Shown here: piece after piece, positions 1 to 10,654 of the stretch
How the letters are laid out: each line of letters opens with the position of its first letter
Position numbering within the stretch: the first letter of the stretch is position 1
DNA from: Prorocentrum cordatum
Lineage: Eukaryota > Sar > Dinophyceae > Prorocentrales > Prorocentraceae
Direction of reading: 5' to 3'
Length of the DNA: 64,000 nt
Assembly (NCBI GenBank): GCA_963575745.1
Contig: CAUYUJ010005692.1
Coordinates: forward strand, 81,001 to 145,000
Translations under genes and position numbers: made by a program
The notes under the pieces: generated by a model
What the model was told of the DNA's origin: nothing
Databases searched by the model: none
What the model saw: only the letters and a program-made list of their open reading frames with translations

Positions 1-345
1 AGCTTCACAGAAGGCCCCAGTGGCACAGGCCGCATGCAGGGGCCGCGCCCATTTTGGCACACCCCTCACGCGGTTTGTGGCCCCACAGGGAGCTCCACCG
101 AAGGCCCCAGTGGCACAGGCCGCCTGCGGGGGGACCTCACCCAATTTGGCACACCCCTCACACGGTTCGTGGCCCCACAGGGAGCTCCACCGAAGGCCCC
201 AATGGCACAGGCCGCACGCGGGGACTGACACCCATTTTGGCACACCCTCACAACATGGTTCGTGGCCCCACAGGGAGCTCCACAGAAGGCCCCAGTGGCA
301 CAGGCCGCATGCGGGGACCGCGCCCATTTTGGCCCAAAGGCCGCT
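1..345 (-). repeat. S90 satellite, array I (about 4 units)
   Basis: Tandem units of about 91-93 bp share a core with GGAGCTCCAC, a CACACCCCTCAC box and GTGGCCCCACAGGG. They are the reverse complement of the satellite seen at 20.9, 28.2, 31.2, 32.5 and 40.7 kb. The array is cut by the window edge. No gene is seen in it; the open frames it produces are repeat translations. Confidence 0.9.
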
Positions 346-930
346 AAGAGTCCACAAGAAGCGCCGCCCCGCGCGCTGCCAGACCAGAGGTGCACGGTCT
401 GACTTGGTATTGTTCGGGAGCGAAAGCGCTGAACTAACAATCAGCGAAGACCTCCGAACACCTCGAACCTCAAACCTCTTCCCTCCTCGCTTCGCGGTGG
501 CGGGCCTCAAATGCCAAGAGCGCCCTTCTGCGAACCCCAAAATGTAGGGACGACGTCACGCAGCAAGCGCTGCCCGGAAAGAGACAGCGGCCACCGCCCG
601 GCACCAACCCAGGCCATGCCTGCCCCCGGTGGCCGACGTCCTGGCCCCTGCGCCCCCTGTTCGCCCGACCCGAAGGAGCCGTCGGCCATCGACCCCACTC
701 GGCTGTCTCCCGCCTCGGCCCCGCTCTCGCCCTACCTCGCGGGCGGGAACAGACGTCCATGTCCGCGGCCAAGGCGGCTTGGCGCGGATGCCCCGCGCGC
801 AACGCATCCACGGGACCGCGCCTCCACGGGATCGCGCCAGAGCGCGCACAGGAACCTCGACAGTCTCTTGGCGCTGGTGACCAAACTCGAGGCTGCCACC
901 AGCCCGGCCCGAGGCGGGTGGCACGACCTT
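346..930. other. GC-rich unassigned sequence
   Basis: No recognisable protein, RNA or repeat. Open frames on both strands are what this GC content would give by chance. Nothing further can be supported. Confidence 0.4.
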
Positions 931-1056
931 GCCATCGCTCGGACGTCCATTCCCCGTGCATGCTTCGTGGTCGAGCGTGTCCTTCTTCCTCGATGACCCA
1001 AGATGCTCCTCGATGCTCCTCGCCGAGAAAAAAAATGCGCATGCCCGAGCGATGCC
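931..1056. mobile_element. TIR element family A, copy 1
   Basis: Starts GCCATCGCTCGGACGTCC and ends CCCGAGCGATGCC, which are inverted relative to each other. Related copies lie at 49943-50067 and 53180-53284, and a half copy at about 56450. The shared interior includes a CGAGAAAAA box near the 3' end. It is about 126 bp, non-coding, and has the size and architecture of a MITE or introner-like element. No clear target duplication was found. Confidence 0.6.
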
Positions 1057-2960
1057 GAGCGACGGGGCACGCTCGTCGGCCCGCGGCCTGCCGCTCACCC
1101 CCGACGCCGCGGCACACCTCCGCGGCCTCCGCACCGCACCCCCCGGGCGGTGGAGGCAGCCCGGCCTGGGCACGGGCAGCCGGGGCCCCGAGGGTCGCAC
1201 CGCACCGCCGGCGCACCCGCGGCGCGGGCTCCGGCGGGCGCCAGCCAGGCACCGGCACCGCTCCTGGCCGGGCCTGGGCTCGGGCTCGGCGCGTACGCCC
1301 TCCCAGCTTCGGGGAGGAGGGCAGGCACCCCGATTCTGGAGAGGGGGAGGGGGGGAGAGGGGGAGGAGGGAGGAGAGGCGGATGAGGACGAGGACGATAG
1401 GGGGGGAGAACGAGGCGGAAGGAGGAGGAGGAGGAGGAGGGGGAGGAGGAACATGGTAAACCCAGGGTGCATCAACGATGCTGCAGTAGACCCGCCCGTC
1501 CCAAGTCCTCTCTTCACAAGTCCACACAAGCCTTCCACTCCACTGCCAGATGTTAGAAGCACACCCTTGAAGGAAGAGCACCACAAGGGCTTGCCACTCA
1601 AGCGAGCACCCTACTTCGAGAAGACACCGCCCCCCAATAGTTTAAGTGATGCACGAGATCACACGTGTGGCGGTTCGATGTGAGGGAGTCTCAAGCGAAG
1701 ATCCACACTTTGAAGAGACACGGCCCTACATCCGTGCAGCCGTTTAGTATGCTGAAGCTGCTGGTCGTCACGTGATAACAAAACTCAAGCGAGAACAACA
1801 TGTTGAAAAGGATCCGTTATCCGTAGATGTGGCTACCTGCTGCAAACTTGCACATCAAATGTGCGCCGCGATGAGGAACATCGCATGTTTAAAACGTGCC
1901 GGTCTGCATTCCTAGACGCAACCGCTGGCAACTTGTAATCCGACATATCAGCCTCAACCGCTGAAACTATTGCAACATTTGAAAAAATATGCGTGGCGTT
2001 GACGCGATAAACGCATTTCGAAAACCACCCGACCGTCCTTGTGACCGTTGCAGATGAAGGCGAGAGCCGCAGCTTGAAAACGACGAGCTCTCAACCTGAG
2101 GATCAAAGATGCACGGAAGTCCCGGGCGAAACGTGCGGCCCGCCCGGCCTAATTACCGACGCGTCTGATGGTGGGGCAGAGTGGGAGGGACGACGAGGAG
2201 GGAGGGAGGCGGAGGCAGAGAGGAGGGAGGCCGAGGAGGGTGCACGCCGAGGCGTGGGGGGGCGCCAGCCTCCCCTTGAGGGGGGCGCAAGGCACGGGCG
2301 AGGAGGGGCGCGGCGGCCCCTGCGGCGTCCTGCACGGCGCCGTCGCTCCACCGCAGGAACCTGCCGGGCGCGCGGGGTGGTGTGCGTGCCTCGGCCACCC
2401 TGCAGGTTCGGTCTGCCCGCCGACCAAATTGGGTCCTCACGCAGTCCGCCACCTACTGCGCTGAGTGAAATCCACGCGGTAGCTCGCACCTCTTGCCATC
2501 ACTCGCGATGGTGCCACCCCCTGGTCTGGCGGAAGAAAAAGGTGCGCGTGTGCCTACGCGGCGCGCACAAGCGGGGGTGGCACAAGGGGTGCGGCCTTCC
2601 AAGGAAGCGGGGGGAGGGTGGGGCGGGGGGCATGGAAGGCAGGCGGCCTCATGGAAGCCATCGTGGCCTCCAAGGGCCCAATGGACCTTCTTGGACGCCT
2701 CCCGGCTGCTTGATGAGAGGGCCCCCGTCTTCTCCAAGTGCCGCCCCCCTCGAGCGACCCCCCTGTGCGCACCGCCAGGCGAGCGCGCGCGCATAGCTAG
2801 ACCTGTGACGTACTGGCACAATTCAGGCGGAGGTGCTGCATCATTCTCTCGGCCTCCCTGGGCCCTCGCCTGAACCCCGAGGACATAATATATCGGACTG
2901 TTCAATGCGGGGTCCAGGGACACTGAATGACCACATCAACAAGGTATCGAATCTCTGGGT
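1057..2960. other. Unassigned region with GA-rich tracts
   Basis: Purine-rich tracts lie at about 1325-1452 and 2170-2290. The section 1480-2100 has more balanced base composition and no open frame of note. A degenerate trace of element family A may lie near 2497-2560. No gene is recognised. Confidence 0.4.
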
Positions 2961-3030
2961 GGGGAAGAAGAGGGAGACGAAGACGAGGAGGAGGATAACA
3001 AGAAAGAGACATCTCCAACTCATTTTTCAA

Positions 3031-3373
3031 GATATTCCTCCGCTTCCTCCTTCTCCTCCTTCTCCTCCTTTTCCTCGTCTTCCTCCTCCTCCTCCTCCTC
3101 CTCCTCCTCTCCCCCTCCACCTCCTCCTCCTCCACCTCCTCCTCCTCCTCCTCTTCCTCCTCCTCCTCCGCCTCCTCCTCCTCCTTTTCCGTTTCCTCCT
3201 CCTCCTCCTCCTCCTCCTCCTCCTCCTCCTCCCCCTCCGCCTCCTCCTCCTCCGCCTCCTCCTCCTCCTCCTCCTCCTCCTCCTCCTCCTCCTCCTCCTC
3301 CTCCTCCTCCTCCTCCTCCTCCTCCTCCTCCTCCTCCTCCTCCTCCTCCTCCTCCTCCTCCTCCTCCTCCTCC
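3031..3373. repeat. Long (TCC)n microsatellite
   Basis: About 340 bp of nearly uninterrupted CTC/TCC triplets with scattered CCG, TTC and CCA variants. It reads as polyleucine, polyglutamate or polyglycine depending on frame and strand, so the open frames across it are not genes. Confidence 0.97.
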
Positions 3374-3867
3374 CTCCTCTTCAAGCCATTCAAGCTCATA
3401 CCTTTGTTGGCATGGGCGCATCAGCGCTTCCACGCGGCGCTTTAGACGTATCGGCACAACGACCACACCAGTCAGCCGACCTTGGCGATAGCTGAAGCTG
3501 AGGCTCATGCGGCACATGCGAATATAACGATAGGCTCGAGAATGCCAACCCGACTTGCAGCAGCACGTGCAATCGTCGAGTTCGCCTCCACCTCCCTGGG
3601 CCCCTGTCACCAACCAGATCTTTCGAGCCCGCGGAAGTCGTCCGCCCAGCACACCCGAGCTCCACGGCAGGACGAGGGCGCCAGAGCTCCGTCCCCAGGA
3701 AGACCGCGGGCATCACCAGCCGCCTGCGGCTCGTGCCTGCCGAGACGCGGGGCCCCCGAGCTCCGAGGCATCCTCCCGGCGCAGATCACCAGGATCGCTG
3801 CGTAGCAGGAGGACACCCAGCCTGCACCGCCGACAACGGTGCGAGCCATGAAGCGGGCCCGGCGGAG
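3374..3867. other. Unassigned stretch before the retroelement
   Basis: GC-rich, with short open frames on both strands and no recognisable domain. It could include the 5' untranslated part of the retroelement that follows. Confidence 0.3.
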
Positions 3868-4530
3868 CGCACCGTGCGGCGGGCAACGGACACGCCCAGC
3901 TGGTCAATAGCACTCTCAAGTTGAAGGAGAGCCCCCATGTGGTCGAAGGCAAGGAGTCCGAGGCAGCCTCGAGGGTCGCCCGCGCCGAGACCATGAACAA
4001 GAAGAAGGAGAAGGAGGAGAAGAAGGCGGCGGCACTCGCGGAGGCGGGGGCGTCACCAAGAGCGCCGAAACCACCTCCGCCGAGTCCACGGGGCCAGTCT
4101 TCTCAGTCGCCTGGGACATCGTGAACCTGGATTTCGAGCAAGCTGAACGCCAGGAGCTCGAGGCGGCCCAGCAGGGCCTGCAGGGGCCCTGGAGGCAGTT
4201 CGGCACCAGGGAGCAGCAGGCCCGGGCGCTGATCGACCGCGCCCAGGCCGCGCGACGCCAGCCGGAGGAGCGCCTCAAGAAGAAGCGCAGAAGCGACGAC
4301 TGGCCCACCGCGCCCACCGCGCCAGAGCCTGCCGCTGACAGCGGCGCGGCCGCGGACGCCGCGGGCGCCGCCGCGGCCGCGGAGCCCACCGCGGAGCCCA
4401 GGACCGCCGAGGACCTCGAGCAGCTCGAGGCCGAGGCGGCCCGCTGCTCCGCCGCTGGCATCGCCGCGCAGAGGGCCGCCACCGAGGGCAGTGCCCGTGA
4501 AAATCTCGAAAGTGAGCCAGGTCGATCGTC
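3868..4530 (+). pseudogene. Coiled-coil ORF1-like part of the retroelement
   Basis: Two adjoining open frames appear to be one broken ORF. The first (from about 3880) contains LKLKESPHVVEGKESEAAS and a run of Lys/Glu (NKKKEKEEKKAAALAEAG). The second (about 4040-4530) contains VAWDIVNLDFEQAERQELEA, then EERLKKKRRSDDW and an Ala/Pro/Glu-rich tail. A one-base shift near 4040-4060 separates them. Such coiled-coil, Lys/Arg-tipped segments precede RT ORFs in dinoflagellate elements and may bind nucleic acid. It runs directly into the T1 insertion at 4540. Confidence 0.6.
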
Positions 4531-4539
4531 TATATACAC

Positions 4540-4704
4540 TAGGGCTCCCAACTTCGCGCTTCGCGCTGCGCGAAGCGCGAAGCGCGAATAACTTCGCGCT
4601 CTCGCGCCGCCCTCCCAAAGGGAGAATAGGAGGACGAGGAGGAGGGGGAGAAGGAACGAGGACCGCGAAGCGCGAATAACTTCGCGCCCTCGAGGGAGCC
4701 CTTG
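4540..4704 (+). mobile_element. T1 element copy 1 (about 165 bp, TIRs)
   Basis: Begins TAGGGCTCCCAACTTCGCGC and ends GGGAGCCCTTG, giving a terminal inverted repeat. Each arm holds a near-perfect palindrome of TTCGCGC / GCGCGAA boxes, and the centre is GA-rich. Flanks carry ATACA at 4534-4538 and again at 4705-4709, a possible 5-bp target duplication. It interrupts the retroelement ORF, so it is the younger insertion. Confidence 0.8.
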
Positions 4705-4904
4705 ATACAGCATGCGTGGCCAGTTGGATGTTGATCAGTTGAACCTTGCAAGCCCTGCTCAGCCAAATGATGACAACAATTCAGCCAGCCAGCGCGACAG
4801 ACCCCCCGTGCCTGCTCAGAACCAGGGGAAGGAATCGGATGCCCCGCTGTCTCGCTCTGAAGTTGGTTTCGGTGAATCCGTGGGACGCCCCAGCAGGGCC
4901 CCAA

Positions 4905-5700
4905 CGGCATGCCTGCCAAGCTTTGAAATTCCTAGCGATGTATGGCACGAGTAGAGAGCACACAGTGGGCACCTGGAGCTTCGCTCCTGCGCTCCCACTG
5001 CTGCTACTGCTACCTCAGTGGCCGCTTGGCTCCAGCCTGGCCTGACCTTTCAAGCGTGCTTGGCGAATTCTACAGTGCTTGGATTGCCGCGGTGGAAACC
5101 ACCACGATCGCGAGGGCCCAATTTCCGAATGGTTCCAGCGCGCGAAGCCCCGACCCGAAGGGCATCAGCTTCACGGGGCCGCAGCAACGGCTGGTGGACA
5201 CGACCACACACCACGCTGAAACGCATCTACCGCCACCGCGCCAGGGGCAACGGGCAGAAGCAGCTCGACCAGCTCTGCGCGGCGACGGACCGACACCTCC
5301 AAGAGGTGCCTCAATCAGCAGCAGGCGCATTTCGAGCACGAGACGTATACCAGTGAACTCAGTGGCTACGACTTCTCCAGCACATCTGCACGGCGGAGAC
5401 CTACAGCATCTTCCTTGCTTGAGCAGCTCCTGGAGTCGCAAGCCGAGCGCAGCGGAGGGCAGTGCGCAAGTCCCCCCGCGACTTCCTGGAGCGGGCTGTG
5501 ACAGACGGGGCCCTCATAACGCTGCATCGGTCGATGGAGCCACAGCCCGCTCCACCAATATCGATACGTTCCACCAGGGAGACGATCTCCCACCCCGTGG
5601 AGCTGCTCGCCCACGAGGTCGCCAGTTGGCATCGGCGACGGCCACCTCAAGGCCATGGAATCGGTGGCCTACCTGAGGTTTCCATAGGACCCAAGCGAAG
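4905..5700 (+). pseudogene. Retroelement segment upstream of RT, frameshifted
   Basis: Patches of protein-like sequence occur in different frames: LGEFYSAWIAAVETTTIARA near 5060-5120, KRIYRHRARGNGQKQLDQLC near 5220-5280, and others. In dinoflagellate RT elements a similar stretch with a FYxxW-type motif lies between the N-terminal region and the RT. Frame changes between patches show decay. A separate gene is possible but less likely given the collinear RT downstream. Confidence 0.55.
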
Positions 5701-5738
5701 GTACACGAGCAGGGCAGCCTCGCCCCGCCCACAGGAGG

Positions 5739-6622
5739 CGCCCGACAGGCGCTCAAGCGCCAGCGTGCATCCACCGCGCAGGGGGTCGACCGCATCAGCC
5801 CGATTGACCTCCTGCGCCTCCCCGACGACGCCCTCGAGGAGCTCGCGCGCCTGTTGCACGTCATGGAGCAGGTCCAGGCGCGGCCGCACCCGCTCCTTCT
5901 CACCCTCGGCGCCACACGAGGGCCAAGAAGTACAGCGGCGACCGCATCGCAAGGCTGCTGCTTGAGATCACACGTCCTGGCCCACGTGCTGCGAGGGCGC
6001 CATCCGCGAGTGAAACGCGGAAGGTTTCGCTCACTGGGGCGTGGCCATCCGCGGGAACTCCGCGCTCCAGGAGGCCTACGCCGGGGCCTTGCAGGACGAG
6101 CTCACGGGGTATGTTATGTTCATGCTCCACAGGGCCACTGCCTCCTGGACATTTCTCAGTTCTACGATTCGATCCAATGGGCCGACCTGGGAAGCGAGGG
6201 CTTGGACCCGGACGTCCCCGCCGAAGCCTTGGGCCTGAAACTCCTCCAGCGAATCGCCCCCCCACGGCTCACTCACCCGGAGCGGCAGCTTTACCTGCCG
6301 CTCCAACCTACGCACCTCGTGGTCCAGGGGCTCCGCTCGGGAGCTAGATCCACGAAGTGCATGACCACCCGCGCAATCCAGAGGGTCGCCGTCGCCGACC
6401 CGCAGCGCCACCACCGCCTCTGGATCGACGACCTCCCCCATCGCGCTCAAGGATCACATCGAGCGGCGCGACAGCTCCTCCTGCGGCGCCCCCTCGACAC
6501 CTGCCCGGAGCTCCGCGCCGAGGGCATCCACGTCGCCAAGGAGAGCATCCTCCTGTGCCCGCACATGGGCGACGCTCGCTGCGTCGTGCGCGGCTGGGGC
6601 GCCAAGGAGCCCAGGCCCTCTC
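5739..6622 (+). pseudogene. Reverse transcriptase core of the retroelement
   Basis: The entry segment reads GVDRISPIDLLRLPDDALEE (about 5785-5845). Next comes AIRGNSALQEAYAGALQDEL (about 6045-6105), then motif A as LLDISQFYDSIQWADL (about 6140-6190). A Gly/Arg-rich motif B region (GLRSGARSTKCMTTRAIQRV) and motif C as LWIDDL follow near 6420. Motif A keeps an Asp and the FYDSI signature, and motif C keeps the Asp pair. At least two frame changes (near 5930 and 6130) break the ORF. The product would have been an RNA-dependent DNA polymerase. Confidence 0.8.
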
Positions 6623-6689
6623 CACGGCCCAGGCCGGCTCCTCGGGGGCCGACCCTGGCGCCGGAGCCTGACGCGCCCAGGCCGCCCGC

Positions 6690-7509
6690 GCTCAGCGGAG
6701 GGCTCGCTGCGGCCTCATGCACCGCGAGATCGCGAGGCTCGCCAGGGCCACGCGGCGCCGCCAGGGCACTGCCGCCTCGCCGAGCAGGGGGGGCCAAGCC
6801 GTTGGAGGGTACGGCCACCAGATCCGCGGAGTCTTCGGACTGCACATGGCGACCTTCCGCCGCCGCCTTGGCGGCGCCCTCGGACTCGGCTCCAAGGGAG
6901 ATATCTCGCGACGCCGCTGGACCTCGAGGCGCACGGCAAGGACCCAGCCTGACGCTTCTCACGGGAGGCCATCCAGCAGTGGCGCACCATGTGGATCCAG
7001 ACGGGGGCCACACAGAAGACCATCCACTTCACTTGAGCCAAGGCCATGGACCATGTCGGCCAGCCTCCACCAGCGCAGCGGGCACGGCACGTACGAGGCC
7101 CACTGTCGACTAGTATGTTATGCTGATGGAGCAAAACTGACAAGCTCATCCCGCTAACAGATGGGAACTACCACCAGCTGCCCCGAATGACACCGATCAG
7201 ATCACCTGGCATTTTGACCCCAGAGACCTCACGGGGAACGCCGTCGACATACCAGAGGCACTGCTCAAGGACGTCGACCAAACTGTCAAGGACAGGTACT
7301 GGAAGCATGCCAACGAACACTACGGCGGCTCGGGCATGGCACAAAGCATCGACGGCAGGCCCTACCGCCAACTGCTCCGCTACCTGGAGAAAATGAAGAA
7401 TGAAGCCCGCCTAGCTGCCATCATGCTGACCATTGCGGTTGGCAGCGCCTGGCCCAAGGCACGTCTCCAAGCTCAGACCACGGCAGAGTGCCCCAGATAT
7501 CAAGACTAG
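6690..7509 (+). pseudogene. Retroelement C-terminal segment with broken Cys motif
   Basis: From about 7180 to the stop at 7507-7509 one frame reads well: ITWHFDPRDLTGNAVDIPEA, then QSIDGRPYRQLLRYLEKMKN, and ends AECPRYQD before TAG. Related elements usually carry CPRC-type zinc ligands here. The second Cys has become Tyr and a stop follows at once. The interval 6690-7170 is open but poorly conserved. An AAG/AAT-rich tract follows at 7510-7555. Confidence 0.6.
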
Positions 7510-7795
7510 AAGAACAAGAAGAACAAGAAGAAGAATAATAAGAAGAAGACTGCCTTTTCACCGCACCTGGGAGTGCACCGAGAGAAGGCAATGCCCAGTC
7601 TAATGCGATACCGACTCTATGACCGGCGACACCACAGCACAACAGGACATGCCGGAGTGCTAATGGACCCGCGGCCTGATACCCAGCTCCTGGACAGTCA
7701 CCCCACCTCCCTGCGCCACACCTTCCTAGACCTCGTTCGGGCTCGAGGAGGCCATGACGGGTGCCTAGGGCACGGCAGCGGAGGGGTGACATGTA

Positions 7796-7973
7796 CTCCA
7801 GATTTCGTAATAAAAGGGAGGGGGTCTGGACCCTCCAAGACAAGCCATTTCAGACCTCCCCCGTGGGAGAACCCTCCAAAACATCGTCCCCAGACCCCCC
7901 AGGCCCCCAAAGATAGCCTGGAAGAGACCCCCCCCGAAATGAGACCCCCTCCTTTTTATTACGAAATCTGGAG
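7796..7973. mobile_element. Stowaway/Tc1-mariner-like MITE, 178 bp
   Basis: Terminal inverted repeats of 32 bp (7796-7827 and 7942-7973) differ at one position, starting CTCCAGATTTCGTAATAAAA. Both ends are flanked by TA (7794-7795 and 7974-7975), the target duplication typical of Tc1/mariner-derived MITEs, and TA+CTCC resembles Stowaway ends. There is no coding capacity. It sits just upstream of the RNase H segment of the retroelement. Confidence 0.85.
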
Positions 7974-8019
7974 TATGTTCGGCGACGCGAAGGGAGGAGG
8001 GGGCACTAGCCATTCGCAC

Positions 8020-8694
8020 ATTCGACGCGTAGGCGTGGCCACCTCGAGCTGCCACGACCTCCAGGAGGCGGCACTGCAGGGCGCTCTCAAGGGGCCCCTT
8101 CAGGGCGAGCACCAGACTGTAGTGCGAGGCGAGTTGGCTGTTGACGGTCTCTGTAGGAGACACTACCTGCGTCACCGACTGCGAGGGCACCGAGCTAGAC
8201 TTCCTACCTGAATTCCTAAAACGGGCACCCTGGATGACCCGAGGGGCCAGACGCCGACCTGTGGCACGAGATCGGCCGCCGCGTCGACTCTCGGGGAGGT
8301 CAGTTCGTCGTCCTGTGGACAAGATCGCACCAAACTGAGCACGATGTTTTGCCATGCTGTTTTTTTTGTCGCTCCTCCGTGTACGGGGACACACTTGCAG
8401 ACGAACTAGCCGCCCTCAAGGCCACGGAGCACCGTGTGAGCGAAGCAGGGCGACCAAACATTGAGGTTGTCGAGCACCGTGCCTTTTTAGTTAGGATGAG
8501 GCTGCTCAGGTCCACCATACAGGCCCTCGAGTTCGAGCGCCAATTGAAGATTCAAGAAAATAGGCTGGGAGCTAGGCCCCGACAAGCCGTAAAGAGACCC
8601 GTCCGAGCTGGCGCCCCTTCCTTTGTGCTGCTTTCGCCTCCGCCCACCAACTCGACGACCCTGGTCGAAAGCGTCTTGCTTGTAGAGTCTCCTT
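8020..8694 (+). pseudogene. RNase H domain of the retroelement
   Basis: In order: GEHQTVVRGELAVDGL (about 8105-8150) gives the Glu motif. After a frame change, CVTDCEGTELDF (about 8165-8205) gives an Asp motif. DLWHEIGRRVDSRGGQFVVL then WTRSHQTEHDV (about 8255-8345) gives the Trp/Thr-SHQ stretch. DTLADELAALKATEH (from about 8388) gives the final Asp region and leads into a tail that stops at 8694. This order matches type I RNase H, which removes RNA from hybrids during reverse transcription. At least one frameshift (about 8150) inactivates it. Confidence 0.7.
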
Positions 8695-8954
8695 GACAGT
8701 AGCCAAGCGTACTGAATGGTTACGTAGTGAGTGTTCTAACGTTGTACATGCAGATGGCACCTGCCTGGGTAAGAAGAAGGTCCATGTAGAAGGGGATGGG
8801 CTCACAGAACCCATCAAAGAAGGTTCCACGCTGGGCTGGAAATTTGGCCTTAGGGGCTCAGTCAGGCTGAGACCGTCCACAGATGTAAGCATGTCACAGC
8901 ACCGCAGTAAGTGCAGGCGGACTTCTATACTCATATCGCTACGCGATCAGGCAG

Positions 8955-9095
8955 AGTCTCCAGAGTCTCCAACCCCTCCTCTTATCCTCCTCCTCCTCGC
9001 GCTCCCCTTCCTCCTGCTCCTCCTCATCCTCCTCCTCGCGCTCCTCCTCCTCCTCCTCCTCCTCGTCCTCTTCATCCTCCTCCTCGTCCCGTCTC
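8955..9095. repeat. Imperfect (CTC)n tract
   Basis: About 140 bp of CTC/TCC triplets with CGC and ATC interruptions. It ends near a short CCGGCACTTCG segment. No gene. Confidence 0.9.
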
Positions 9096-9217
9096 TCTGC
9101 CGGCACTTCGAAAAAGGGGCCCCAAGACGTTGGGCCATGTAGGGCGAGGAGGCCTTGAACAATGTAAACCTAAGCCGGATATCACTTACGAACCTTTATG
9201 TCTGAGGCCTCCTAACC

Positions 9218-9520
9218 TCAGGGCCCTATCTTGGAACCCTCCCGCATCTGCGCCGCCGCGAGCAATCGCGCCGCGTCGCCGATGAACATGCGATGCTGCT
9301 CCGGCGTCGTCGGGACGCACACAACATCGGGATCATGATAGCACCACATCATATCGGCGTTGCGGCGCGATCGCCGCATCTCACATAGATATACTTGTTC
9401 CCCACCTAGGCGGCCCAGACCCTCGGGGGAGACCAAGTCCAGATGGAGGCCCACAGGTTGGGGTCCCTCCGGCTGGACCTGCTCCAGCTGCACTCGGCGT
9501 CCGCCCGAGAGAGGATCCCT
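9218..9520 (-). CDS. Unrecognised exon or small ORF
   Basis: One minus-strand frame runs about 90 codons to a TGA at 9218-9220 with sequence that looks translated: VSPEGLGRLGGEQVYLCEMR, then NADMMWCYHDPDVVCVPTTP, then FIGDAARLLAAAQMREGSK. Residue choice is mixed, unlike the Arg/Pro/Ala-rich noise frames around it. No family is recognised. No good start is seen, so it may be a terminal exon whose upstream exon lies to the right. RNA data would be needed to place it in a gene. Confidence 0.45.
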   Translation of the reverse strand, partial: RDPLSGGRRVQLEQVQPEGPQPVGLHLDLVSPEGLGRLGGEQVYLCEMRRSRRNADMMWCYHDPDVVCVPTTPEQHRMFIGDAARLLAAAQMREGSKIGP

Positions 9521-10645
9521 GGGTCTCGTCAGTCTTTCTTCCAGTCCCGTCGCAATTAACGCCGACGGCGTCAGGTGGCTTTCGACGATAAGTCATCGCT
9601 GACTGGCCCTGAATCTGAATAGGACTGGGGTCAGGTCTGCAGAATACCCCAAACGGACGTCAAGGGGTGCAACCAACGTGTCCGGTCAAGCTGAAACTGA
9701 TGTACCACACCTGGCGACAAGCAAAAACCTTGGACATAAACGAATGGCTAGATTCTGCACATCTTCGTCGGCTTAACCAGCGAGGCGTTTGACCACCTTG
9801 ACGTGTTTGTTCGGTGGTCCTGCAGAGGAAGGCGCTCTCTGACCCTCGGCCCTACTCAACCCCTAACAGCAGTTGAGAGGCGCATTTGGCACTCTTTGCT
9901 AAGCGGTCCCTTCGAGGTTGAGACGGGCGCGCTCGTCTCTCGGACCCGATCCCTGCTCGCGCACCTCGGCGCGCTGGCTCCAGCTTTGGAGGGCGGAGCC
10001 GAATCTCCTGCCGCCGACTTCAACCTCATCTTCGAGCAAGGCAAAGCCAGGACGAGGATAAGCTCGGAGGAAGATGATTCGAGAATCTCTGAGATCCGGC
10101 GGTTCTGGCTCTGGAACAGATGCATCCCCGTCCTGGCCCCGCCCGAGCCGAGTCTCCTGCCGCCGACTCCGACCTCATCCTCGAGCCCACTCTTCTCTTA
10201 CTCTCAGGGCCCCGTAGACCCGGACACGCTAGACCCGGACACCCAACATTCCTCGAAACCAACTTTTCCAAACGGCGGCACGAACAAAGTACTGCACTGC
10301 AGCATTTCCAGAATAAACCCGGACACAGGCCTCAAAAAGCCTGCAAGACCCCCCTAAACCCGGACACAATCCCGAATCCTGCAGTGCAGCAAACAAAACA
10401 TGCACGGGTGCTGAAAAACGCGACTTTGCAGGAAACGATGTCGTTTCCTTGGTGTTCCGTGTCCTGGTTTATCTGTGTCCTGGTTTCCGGGGGCCTGATA
10501 CTCGCGCCAACGCCCGCGACCGGCCCCGCCCCCCTCCCCCCCCCCGCGGCGCCGCTCGGCCATTGGCCCTCCTTAGAAGGCCTTCCCAGGCGGCGGCGCG
10601 AGTGGTGAGGTGACTGGCCCCATCCCCTGTCTCTCTCGGGGGCGT
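9521..10645. other. Unassigned region with short duplicated motifs
   Basis: The segment at about 10001-10040 (CTCCTGCCGCCGACT core) is repeated at about 10147-10190. AAACCCGGACAC motifs occur near 10213, 10225, 10316 and 10358, and their inverse (GTGTCCTGGTTT) near 10455-10490, so a decayed inverted-repeat element is possible at 10205-10500. No gene is recognised. Confidence 0.4.
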
Positions 10646-10654
10646 CCAAGGAGC

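Larger units (their letters stand above)
3868..8694 (+). mobile_element. Decayed dinoflagellate-type retroelement (ORF1-like, RT, RNase H)
   Basis: Recognisable pieces occur in the expected order over 4.8 kb: a lysine/glutamate-rich coiled-coil segment (3.9-4.5 kb), an N-terminal RT-associated segment (4.9-5.7 kb), an RT core (5.7-6.6 kb), a C-terminal segment ending in a CPR-type motif (7.2-7.5 kb) and an RNase H domain (8.0-8.6 kb). Reading frame changes several times, and there are internal stops, so it is inactive. It is interrupted by element T1 at 4540-4704 and a MITE at 7796-7973. Assignment rests on motif order and general similarity to RT ORFs common in dinoflagellate genomes. No long terminal repeats were seen. 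Confidence 0.8.

Noticed and set aside
320-341. CGCGCCCATTTTGGCCCAAA resembles the dinoflagellate spliced-leader (CCGTAGCCATTTTGGCTCAAG)
   Set aside because: The CCCATTTTGGC part is the normal S90 satellite sequence at this place (seen as CCCATTTTGGCACACC in neighbouring units), and there is no leader-plus-donor gene structure.
1480-2100. Possible relation of this AT-balanced stretch to the 85-bp repeat at 60.7 kb (shared GAGACTCCCTCAC-like words, inverted)
   Set aside because: Only short word similarity; no repeat period or collinear alignment could be established by eye.
3020-3652. Long poly-Gly, poly-Glu and poly-Leu open frames over the TCC tract
   Set aside because: Pure triplet-repeat translation; no start context, domain or non-repeat coding flank.
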